Shown piece after piece: positions 1 to 4,876 of a DNA stretch of 5,635 nucleotides (position 1 is the stretch's first letter; each line of letters opens with the position of its first letter). Source of the stretch: Methanosarcinales archaeon (GTDB lineage: Archaea > Halobacteriota > Methanosarcinia > Methanotrichales > Methanotrichaceae); NCBI GenBank assembly GCA_013415595.1, contig JAAEEW010000114.1, positions 1-5,635 of the forward strand, written 5' to 3'. The translations under genes were made by a program, and so were the position numbers. The notes beneath the pieces were generated by a model. The model saw only the letters and a list, made by a program, of their open reading frames with translations, did no database searches and was not told the origin of the DNA.

Positions 1-27
1 GGAAAGGCCGGAGAGATTTCCTCTTTT

Positions 28-32
28 AAAAA
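28..32 (-). terminator. Possible T-tract terminator of the glutamate synthase-like gene
   Basis: The minus strand reads a run of five T six bases after the stop codon of the gene ending at 38, within an AT-rich patch (about 25-36). Archaeal RNA polymerase often terminates at short T-tracts without a hairpin. The run is short and lies near the window edge, so this is only a candidate. Confidence 0.3.
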
Positions 33-37
33 TCTTA

Positions 38-1633
38 CTATAGCAGGGCGTCTAGGACGGCCTCGGCCTCGTCGCGGCGAGCGTCCATCACGTAGGGTAT
101 GCCGGAGACCTTGGAGGCTTCCTCGGTGAGGGCCATCAGGTCTTCGCGGGAGATGGTGGACAGCCGGAAGTTCCTGGAGCCGGCCATGAGCTGTTGCAGG
201 CCGATCTTGAACTTGCGGCCGTAGGTGTAGATGGCAATCGAGCCAAGGGGTATGTCCTTGATGTCGTTTCCGTACTTGGCCTTCAGCTCGTCGTACAGGA
301 CGAAGATCTCATCCACCTTGCTGCCGTACTTGGAGACGGTCTTGGGCAGATCGCCAGCCTCCATCCAGCCCTTGATGTTCTTGCCCACCATTCCGGGGAT
401 CATGAGGGCCCGGCCCATGCACACGGCCTTGACGTTGGGAGCTCCCATGGCCAGAGCCTTGTACACGCCGTCCTCAGAGGAGAATCCGCCGGCCATGGCC
501 AGGTCAGGCACCCGCAGGCCCTTCTTCTCCAGCTTCTTGGTGAACTCGTAGGCCAGGGACTGCAGATAGAAGGTGGGGATGCCCCATTCGTTCATCATGG
601 GCCAGGGGCTCATTCCGGTTCCGCCCGGGGCGCCGTCGATGGTCAGCAGGTCCAGGTGGGCCTCCGCTCCGTAGCGCAGGGCCATGGCCAGCTCCACCAT
701 GGAGTAGGCTCCGGTCTTGAGGGTGATCCTCTTGAATCCCAGGTCTCTGAGCCGGTCCACCTCGCCCATGAAGGCCTCCTTGGTCACGAAGCCCAGCCGG
801 GAGTGCCGCTCGAACTCCTTGATGGCTCCGTGCTTGAAGGCCTCCTGAACCTCGGGCTCGGTGGGGTCCGGAGATACCACGTAGCCTCTCTTCTTTAGCT
901 CCAGGGCTCTCTCCAGGGTCTTGACCTTGATCTCGCCGCCGATGCACTTGGCGCCCTGTCCCCACTTGAGCTCGATGGTGTTGAGGTTGTGCTTGGAGGA
1001 GACGTACTCGGCAACGCCAAGCCTGGTATCCTCCACGTTCATCTGCACCAGAATCTCGCCGTAGCCCTCGTGGAACTTCCTGTAGATGTTGATCCTGCGG
1101 TCCATCTCCGGGGAGCTCTTGACCTTGCCCTTGGCGTCCCTCTGCAGCTCCGGGTCGACGCCGCAGACGTTCTCGCCGCAGACCAGGGTGATGCCGCTGA
1201 TGGCGGCGCCGATGGCGAAGTGCTCCCAGTTGGCCCGGGCGATCTCGGTGGATCCCAGGGCGCCGGTGAATATGGGCACCCTCATCTTGACCTTCTCAGT
1301 CCAGCCGTACTCGGTCTCGGTGTTGACGTCCGGGAATAGGGCGGTGTCCGGGCCTGGCTCCACGTTCTCCGGCAGACCCTCGGCGCCCACGGCGTAGCCC
1401 TGGATGCTGAGATGGGAGTAGTCAATGGGATAGTCCTTGTCGGCGCCTGCGGTTATCTGGCCGAAGGGGCCGGGATACAGGACCTCTCTGCCCCGGAACG
1501 ATGACAGCCAGATCTCGCAACCGCCCCGGCATCCGTCCAGGCAGTCGGCGCAAAGACCGGATGTGGGAACTACACTCCTCGAACGGTTAAATGTTCCAGT
1601 GGCTGCACTGGAGTTTGGCCTTCTTAGGTTCAT
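38..1633 (-). CDS. FMN-binding glutamate synthase-like protein (archaeal GltB central-domain type)
   Basis: The 531-aa product matches the FMN-binding synthase domain of glutamate synthase, a TIM barrel that in full GltS joins ammonia to 2-oxoglutarate to make glutamate. Visible family blocks are the TGALGSTEIAR segment (123-133), a GQGAK motif ending at K229 (compare AQGAKPGEGG in GltB), the K306-TGAYS strand, the IDGAPGGTGMSP glycine-rich loop (332-343; compare SGHDGGTGASP) and an AGGFSSEDGVYKALAMGA phosphate-binding region (381-398). The N-terminal glutaminase domain and the C-terminal GXGXG domain of bacterial GltB are absent, as in archaea that split these parts. An N-terminal C-X2-C-X3-C-X3-C cluster (C28, C31, C35, C39) could hold a metal or Fe-S centre. 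The C-X5-C-X4-C [3Fe-4S] set that follows the MGA segment in classical GltS is not visible here. The ATG at 1633 is supported by AGGTGGT five bases upstream. The gene is divergent from hisH. Family assignment is firm; the exact reaction and electron donor are not. Confidence 0.9.
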   Translation of the reverse strand: MNLRRPNSSAATGTFNRSRSVVPTSGLCADCLDGCRGGCEIWLSSFRGREVLYPGPFGQITAGADKDYPIDYSHLSIQGYAVGAEGLPENVEPGPDTALFPDVNTETEYGWTEKVKMRVPIFTGALGSTEIARANWEHFAIGAAISGITLVCGENVCGVDPELQRDAKGKVKSSPEMDRRINIYRKFHEGYGEILVQMNVEDTRLGVAEYVSSKHNLNTIELKWGQGAKCIGGEIKVKTLERALELKKRGYVVSPDPTEPEVQEAFKHGAIKEFERHSRLGFVTKEAFMGEVDRLRDLGFKRITLKTGAYSMVELAMALRYGAEAHLDLLTIDGAPGGTGMSPWPMMNEWGIPTFYLQSLAYEFTKKLEKKGLRVPDLAMAGGFSSEDGVYKALAMGAPNVKAVCMGRALMIPGMVGKNIKGWMEAGDLPKTVSKYGSKVDEIFVLYDELKAKYGNDIKDIPLGSIAIYTYGRKFKIGLQQLMAGSRNFRLSTISREDLMALTEEASKVSGIPYVMDARRDEAEAVLDALL

Positions 1634-1638
1634 CTTCT

Positions 1639-1674
1639 ACCACCTTTTGTATATTATTTTAACTATTTTTTAAA
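1639..1674 (-). promoter_or_regulatory. Candidate TATA box and ribosome binding site for the glutamate synthase-like gene
   Basis: On the minus strand TTTAAAAAA (1674-1666) is an archaeal TATA-like element. A start about 26 bases from its centre would fall near 1644, giving a leader of roughly ten bases. The Shine-Dalgarno-like AGGTGGT (1645-1639) ends five bases before the ATG. The TATA call is inferred from composition and spacing only; the region is generally AT-rich. Confidence 0.4.
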
Positions 1675-1952
1675 TCTCCCTCGCGGAGATGCTTCATAAG
1701 GACGATTCGGCCTGCAAGGCTAAAGCTGGATTAGATGCTGCTTACCCCTCCAATCTGTACGGGAAACCATAAAAGCAGGGATTTCGGAGACATGGGTACA
1801 TGAGCAACCGGGATGATGACGGAACTTGGGGCCGATCTCAAAGCTTCCGAGTTCACTCCGTCACCGCTCGTCAGGATGGCAAATTCCTCCCCAGAGGTCT
1901 CAGCTTGGCCGCTGCACATCGCCTCACCGCCACTTCGCTTCCGCTTTTTTCG

Positions 1953-1980
1953 TATAAAAAGCATTTCGAAAAGATATATG
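1953..1980 (+). promoter_or_regulatory. Candidate hisH promoter (two TATA-like elements)
   Basis: TATAAAAA (1953-1960) and a second element, CGAAAAGATATATG (1967-1980), both resemble archaeal BRE/TATA sites. Transcripts would start near 1983 or 2003, giving leaders of about 43 or 23 bases before the ATG at 2026. The second start falls inside the GGAA-N6-TTCC palindrome. Which one is used cannot be told from sequence. Confidence 0.5.
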
Positions 1981-1992
1981 TATGGCCTGAAA

Positions 1993-2006
1993 GGAACGAA
2001 TATTCC
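1993..2006. promoter_or_regulatory. NrpR-like operator, GGAA-N6-TTCC
   Basis: The sequence GGAACGAATATTCC is an exact match to the GGAA-N6-TTCC operator described for the nitrogen repressor NrpR in Methanococcus maripaludis. It also contains the perfect palindrome GAATATTC (1998-2005). It lies downstream of both candidate TATA boxes and 19 bases before the hisH start, where a bound repressor would block initiation. The match is seen directly; the binding protein is inferred, and operators in Methanosarcina relatives differ somewhat. Confidence 0.35.
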
Positions 2007-2025
2007 GGTCAATAAAGGGAATTAA

Positions 2026-2625
2026 ATGATAGCTATTGTGAACTACGGGATGGGAAACCTGTTCAGCATTTACAATGCCCTGTCCAAGATAGGCGCCGAT
2101 CCGAAGGTGTTCACGGAGCCCCGCTTTGAAGGAGCAGACGGCATAGTGATTCCCGGAGTGGGATCCTTCGGGATGTGCATGAGCCGGCTGAGCCAATTTC
2201 AAGAGGCCCTCTTTGAATCCCTCCAGTCCGGGACGCCGATGCTCGGCATCTGCATCGGCATGCAGGTCCTCTTCGACCGGAGCATGGAGAGCCCGGGAGC
2301 CAGGGGATTTGGGTGGATCAAGGGAGATGTGGTCCGCCTGCCGGAGGGGGTGACCATCCCCCAGATGGGCTGGAACAACCTGTCCATGAAGAGAGAGGTT
2401 CCCCTGCTGGAGGGAATCAGGGACGGCGACATGTTCTACTTCGTCCACTCCTACTACTGCCTGCCCGAGGACCCCTCGGTGGTGGCGGCCACCACGGAGC
2501 ACGGTGTGGAGATGGCGGCGGCCGTGATCAGGGACAACCTGTCCGCCACCCAGTTCCACCCGGAGAAATCGGGAGCCAAGGGACTCTTGATCCTGGAGAA
2601 CTTCGTGAGGTCGACCAGATGTTAG
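2026..2625 (+). CDS. hisH: Imidazole glycerol phosphate synthase subunit HisH (glutamine amidotransferase)
   Basis: HisH is the class I glutaminase subunit of imidazole glycerol phosphate synthase. It hydrolyses glutamine and passes ammonia to HisF, which uses it with PRFAR to form IGP and AICAR in histidine biosynthesis in the cytosol. The 199-aa length is typical. The catalytic triad is visible: the nucleophile C76 in GICIGMQVLF (74-83), with H178 and E180 in QFHPEKS (176-182). Other family blocks are NYGMGNL (6-12), VIPGVGSFG at the oxyanion strand (41-49) and PQMGWN (112-117). The ATG at 2026 is preceded by AAAGGGA (2014-2020) five bases upstream. The 3' end overlaps hisF by 7 nt, so the two are almost certainly one transcript with coupled translation. 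No other his genes lie in the window. Confidence 0.97.
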   Translation: MIAIVNYGMGNLFSIYNALSKIGADPKVFTEPRFEGADGIVIPGVGSFGMCMSRLSQFQEALFESLQSGTPMLGICIGMQVLFDRSMESPGARGFGWIKGDVVRLPEGVTIPQMGWNNLSMKREVPLLEGIRDGDMFYFVHSYYCLPEDPSVVAATTEHGVEMAAAVIRDNLSATQFHPEKSGAKGLLILENFVRSTRC

Positions 2626-3431
2626 CCAGGCGGATAATACCCTGTCTTGACTGCGACCTGGGAGTCCCCCAGGGAAGAGTGGTCAAGGGCATCGAGTTCA
2701 AGCAGATCCGGTACGCCGGCATCCCCTGGGAGCTGGCCGCCCGCTACTACCAGCAGGGAGCCGACGAGATCGTCTTCCTGGACATAACCGCCTCCCATGA
2801 GCGACGGGAGACCATGACCGACGTCATCAAGAAGACCTCGGAGGAGGTCTTCGTGCCCCTGGCGGTGGGCGGAGGGATCAACAGCCTGGAGGACGCCCGG
2901 GAGGTCTTCAACGCCGGAGCGGACAAGATCACCCTGAACACCGCTGCTCTGCGCAGGCCGGAGCTGATAAGCGAGATCTCGGACAGCTACGGCCGCCAGG
3001 CCGTGGTCCTGGCCATCGACGCCAAGCGGCGCTACAACCTGGAGGAGGGCCGGGAGGTGATCTCCACCGCCCGGGGAGACTGCTGGTTCGAGTGCTCCTA
3101 CTACGGCGGAAGGAGGTTCACCGGCATCGACGCCCTGGCCTGGGCCAGGAAGGGGGAGGAGCTGGGGGCGGGGGAGATTCTGCTCACCAGCATGGACCGG
3201 GACGGGACTTACGACGGCTTCGACATCGAGCTTACCGATGCCGTATCCAGCCGGCTGATGATCCCGGTGATCGCCTCGGGTGGATGCGCCCACGCCGAGC
3301 ACATGTACCAGGTATTCGATAAGACCAGGGCCTCAGCCGCCCTGGCTGCCAGCATCTTCCACTTCAACGAGTGGACGGTGGAGGGATGCAAGCAGTATCT
3401 GGCACAGAGAGGAGTCAACATCAGGATATGA
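2619..3431 (+). CDS. hisF: Imidazole glycerol phosphate synthase subunit HisF (cyclase)
   Basis: HisF is the TIM-barrel cyclase/lyase subunit that uses ammonia from HisH to convert PRFAR into IGP and AICAR. The 270-aa protein begins MLARRIIPCLD. The two catalytic aspartates are D11 (CLD) and D134 (AIDAKR). Phosphate-binding loops are seen at VGGGI (83-87), DKITLNTAA (102-110), SMDRDGT (191-197) and IASGG (218-222), followed by ALAASIFHF (241-249). The loop after D11 is longer than in Thermotoga HisF, and the 140-165 region carries an insertion, both common in methanogen HisF. The frame stays open upstream into hisH, but ATG 2619 is the right start because homology begins there and GAGGT (2607-2611) sits seven bases before it. 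A T-tract follows the stop. Confidence 0.97.
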   Translation: MLARRIIPCLDCDLGVPQGRVVKGIEFKQIRYAGIPWELAARYYQQGADEIVFLDITASHERRETMTDVIKKTSEEVFVPLAVGGGINSLEDAREVFNAGADKITLNTAALRRPELISEISDSYGRQAVVLAIDAKRRYNLEEGREVISTARGDCWFECSYYGGRRFTGIDALAWARKGEELGAGEILLTSMDRDGTYDGFDIELTDAVSSRLMIPVIASGGCAHAEHMYQVFDKTRASAALAASIFHFNEWTVEGCKQYLAQRGVNIRI

Positions 3432-3459
3432 GGGCCTTCACGGGTCCCCAGCTCCGACG

Positions 3460-3477
3460 TTTTTTTCCTGAATTTTT
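3460..3477 (+). terminator. T-tract terminator after hisF
   Basis: A run of seven T (3460-3466) and then five T (3473-3477) lie 29-46 bases after the hisF stop codon, with no strong hairpin before them. This is the usual look of an archaeal intrinsic terminator, and it separates the hisHF transcript from the next gene. Confidence 0.6.
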
Positions 3478-3494
3478 GCAGGCAAACCGGCAGA

Positions 3495-3500
3495 TTTATA
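3495..3500 (+). promoter_or_regulatory. feoA: Candidate TATA box of the FeoA-domain gene
   Basis: TTTATA is centred at about 3497. With the usual spacing of about 26 bases, transcription would begin near 3523, almost on the start codon, so the message could be leaderless or nearly so. This is an inference from spacing. Confidence 0.45.
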
Positions 3501-3516
3501 GAGTCTTCTGGAAAGG

Positions 3517-3777
3517 ATGCCAGTGATTGAATTGATCGAGCTTAGCAAAGCCCCCTGCAACTCCCTGCTGGAGATCAAGTCCCTGAGGGGAGCCCATGGA
3601 TGGCAGAACCGCCTGGAGTCCGTGGGAATAGTCAAGGGACGAAAGGTCCGAAAGATCGTCTGCCAGCCATTCGGAGGGCCGGTGGTGATCGATATCGACG
3701 GCTCCCGCATCTCCCTGGGAAGAGGAATCGCCGCCAATATCGATGTAGAGGTAGTCCAGACCTCCGCCAAGAGCTGA
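3517..3777 (+). CDS. feoA: Stand-alone FeoA-domain protein
   Basis: The 86-aa product is a single FeoA domain, an SH3-like beta-barrel. FeoA proteins either assist the ferrous iron transporter FeoB or act as independent small proteins; the same fold forms the C-terminal domain of DtxR-type regulators. Visible family features are NRLESVGIVKGRKV (31-44), which matches the RLxxLGIxxGxxV core, the PFGGPVVIDIDG strand-turn-strand (51-62) and LGRGIA (67-72). There is no signal peptide or membrane segment, so it is cytosolic. FeoB is not next to it, so a role in iron uptake is only inferred from the fold. Two starts are possible: ATG 3517, with GAAAGG touching it, and GTG 3523, for which the same GAAAGG has a normal 6-base spacing and which gives 84 aa. 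The gene has its own TATA box and lies between T-tract terminators, so it is probably monocistronic. Confidence 0.88.
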   Translation: MPVIELIELSKAPCNSLLEIKSLRGAHGWQNRLESVGIVKGRKVRKIVCQPFGGPVVIDIDGSRISLGRGIAANIDVEVVQTSAKS

Positions 3778-3802
3778 TGGAAGGCCATCGGCTCTATTCG
3801 CC

Positions 3803-3835
3803 CAATTTTTGGCCATTTTTCTGGCCATTTTTCCG
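3803..3835 (+). terminator. Triple T-tract terminator with 12-bp tandem repeat
   Basis: Three runs of five T are spaced 12-13 bases apart after the FeoA-domain gene. The last two sit in a tandem repeat: GGCCATTTTTCT (3811-3822) then GGCCATTTTTCC (3823-3834). Multiple T-tracts are typical of efficient archaeal termination. The function is inferred from position and composition. Confidence 0.55.
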
Positions 3836-4006
3836 CAATTCCGTTTCAAGATGGAAGGACGATGTCTTCATAATCCTCTGCCTGGGCGTTCTATGAACTC
3901 CATCGACCGCAACAAGCCGTTCACTGAAAGCCATTTTTCCCTTCTCGCCGCCGGAAGAGCGGGTCGTGGCCATTGTGCCTCATTTGGGCGCTGTGGCCCC
4001 GTTGCT

Positions 4007-4037
4007 CCAGGACCGGAAGCCTGCGGCTTGATCCTGG
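4007..4037. repeat. Two-part inverted repeat (hairpin)
   Basis: CCAGGA (4007-4012) pairs with TCCTGG (4032-4037), and inside it AAGCC (4017-4021) pairs with GGCTT (4025-4029) around a TGC loop. Together they give 11 base pairs with a small asymmetric internal loop. A weaker GGCCA/TGGCC repeat (3968-3972 and 3994-3998) sits just before it. Confidence 0.6.
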
Positions 4038-4159
4038 CTGCAATGAACGACCTGAGGTCTGGCGAGCCATGGGGCGAAGACGCGAGAAATGGCAGCCACG
4101 ATGCCAATTGAGAAAAGGATTATTCGGCCAGGTTACGAATTGCGGCCGCCGCAAAGGGC

Positions 4160-4186
4160 CCGGGTCCGGCCAGGGCCAGGACCCGG
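4160..4186. repeat. GC-rich perfect inverted repeat (hairpin)
   Basis: CCGGGTCC (4160-4167) is the exact reverse complement of GGACCCGG (4179-4186), with an 11-base GC-rich loop that can itself pair (GGC/GCC). The hairpin is very stable on either strand. A T6 run follows at 4213-4218, about 27 bases on, which is too far for a classical rho-independent terminator. Confidence 0.65.
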
Positions 4187-4301
4187 AGATCGCCAGAACA
4201 TAAAGAGCAGGGTTTTTTAAAATCCCATCCCCGGGGACCGGCGCCTGCCTATATGCATCATCAACTCAATAGATGTAATGCTTCTTGAATTAAGGCGAAG
4301 T

Positions 4302-4679
4302 TTATGTTGAGATCAACTCTTTGAGCCGCTGGATGGACTCCATGGCCTGGGCAGACTCATTGAGCTTCTCCTCTTCGAAGTGCTTTATGATGTCGTCAAT
4401 GGTGGCCTTGAGGGCATAAACCTTCATGGGTCTTCCCTTTCCCTCCCTCTTTATCTCGCGCTCCTCGATCCACCCATTCTGCCTCAGAGTTCGCATGGCT
4501 ATGCTTACCTCGGGCTGTCTCAGGTCCGATCCCATCTCAATTTCCCTGGATGAGGCCTCGTTCACGTTCGCGAGATAGGTAATGAGTGTGGCCACGTTTC
4601 TCGGCACGCCCAGGCTTCTCAGAGTCTCCACGAACTCCATGTCCTTATCATCCAGAACTTTCACGGTGGATTCCCTCAT
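4302..4679 (-). CDS. Winged-helix transcriptional regulator (MarR/ArsR-like, methanogen type)
   Basis: The 125-aa protein is a winged-helix DNA-binding regulator. From the ATG at 4679, helices at about 15-40 lead to the HTH: SREIEMGSDL (44-53) then the recognition helix RQPEVSIAMRTLRQNGW (54-70). The wing with a basic tip follows (EREIKREGKGRPMKVYAL, 73-90). A charged C-terminal helix (about 94-124) probably serves dimerisation. RQPEVSIAMRxLRxxxW is typical of a regulator family found in methanogens; its ligand and targets are not evident. The frame extends upstream to a TTG at 4703, but ATG 4679 is preferred. GGTGATC, complementary to the 16S rRNA 3' end, lies three bases before it, and the TATA box at 4724-4717 predicts a transcript start near 4694, inside any TTG-initiated frame. 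The gene faces away from the unknown gene at 4877, and an inverted repeat around its TATA box suggests autoregulation. Confidence 0.85.
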   Translation of the reverse strand: MRESTVKVLDDKDMEFVETLRSLGVPRNVATLITYLANVNEASSREIEMGSDLRQPEVSIAMRTLRQNGWIEEREIKREGKGRPMKVYALKATIDDIIKHFEEEKLNESAQAMESIQRLKELIST

Positions 4680-4701
4680 GATGATCACCAATTTTTTCGA
4701 C

Positions 4702-4734
4702 AAACAAATACTTAATCATATAAATAATTTGTTT
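4702..4734. promoter_or_regulatory. Promoter with inverted-repeat operator for the winged-helix regulator
   Basis: AAACAAAT (4702-4709) and ATTTGTTT (4727-4734) form a perfect 8-bp inverted repeat with a 17-bp spacer, arm centres 25 bp apart. The spacer contains the minus-strand TATA box TTTATATG (4724-4717), which predicts a transcript start near 4694 and a leader of about 15 bases. A repeat straddling the TATA box is a classical operator arrangement for a dimeric winged-helix repressor. Binding by this regulator is inferred. Confidence 0.55.
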
Positions 4735-4748
4735 TGAAACCGCGTATC

Positions 4749-4774
4749 TTTAAAAATTTTTTTACTAAAAAATT
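4749..4774. promoter_or_regulatory. AT-rich element, possible promoter for the rightward unknown gene
   Basis: TTTAAAAA (4749-4756) is followed by a T7 run (4757-4763) and an A6 run (4767-4772). It could act as a TATA box with a transcript start near 4780, leaving a leader of nearly 100 bases before ATG 4877. A second TATA-like TTATAAAT (4891-4898) lies inside the N-terminal part of the frame and would fit a later start codon. Neither is proven. Confidence 0.3.
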
Positions 4775-4876
4775 CAGATGAAGCCGCAGGATATCGATAT
4801 TTGAAATTGGCTCCTTCGCGGGGCAGAGGGAGGACGTGAGACCCACGACCAGGTGGCCGGCAGGCCCTCATGGGCA

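Larger units (their letters stand above)
1634..2025. other. Divergent intergenic region between the glutamate synthase-like gene and hisH
   Basis: This 392-bp gap holds promoter elements at both ends. A 6-bp hairpin, ATCTCC/GGAGAT with a 5-base loop (1674-1690), abuts the leftward TATA box. A GACGGA/TCCGTC inverted repeat (1818-1823 and 1857-1862) lies in the middle. Open frames of 70-93 codons cross the middle on both strands. None has a ribosome binding site or a recognisable product, and the two plus-strand frames overlap each other, so I do not call a gene. The 1690-1940 stretch is GC-richer than the flanking promoters and could be a decayed remnant, but I cannot name what it came from. 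Confidence 0.6.
3778..4301. other. Gene-poor intergenic region with structured segments
   Basis: No convincing gene is seen in these 524 bases. The left end holds the T-tract terminator of the upstream gene. Overlapping open frames of 76-100 codons exist on both strands between 3809 and 4203 but lack ribosome binding sites and recognisable products. A frame from ATG 3893 to 4111 (72 aa) is the least poor of them and remains unsupported. The middle and right contain strong inverted repeats (4007-4037, 4160-4186) followed by a T6 run (4213-4218). The block could be a structured RNA, a decayed gene or a dispersed repeat; the sequence alone does not decide. Confidence 0.55.

Noticed and set aside
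194..898. Long plus-strand open frame of 234 codons antisense to the glutamate synthase-like gene
   Set aside because: It is a shadow of the strongly GC-biased third positions of the minus-strand gene; its product is His/Gly/Leu-rich low-complexity sequence with no family features.
1731..2025. Small frames of 70-93 codons in the hisH upstream region on both strands
   Set aside because: No ribosome binding sites, no recognised products, mutual overlap, and they run across the hisH promoter elements.
2313..2618. Upstream extension of the hisF frame inside hisH
   Set aside because: The frame is open by chance through hisH; HisF homology starts at MLARRIIPCLD and a GAGGT site precedes ATG 2619.
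2622..3302. Minus-strand open frame of 226 codons across hisF
   Set aside because: Antisense shadow of hisF codon bias; hisF is certain from its catalytic motifs.
3809..4203. Small frames of 72-100 codons in the gene-poor region, on both strands
   Set aside because: They overlap each other, lack ribosome binding sites, and one begins inside the T-tract terminator. Their products resemble nothing I know.
4160..4218. Rho-independent-style terminator made of the GC hairpin and the T6 run
   Set aside because: About 27 bases separate the stem from the T-run, and no plus-strand gene ends just upstream; kept only as part of the structured-region observation.
3778..4301. tRNA, rRNA or CRISPR array in the long intergenic region
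   Set aside because: No cloverleaf with a GTTCRA-type T-arm, no rRNA-like conserved blocks, and no regularly spaced repeats were seen. The inverted repeats present do not recur as an array.
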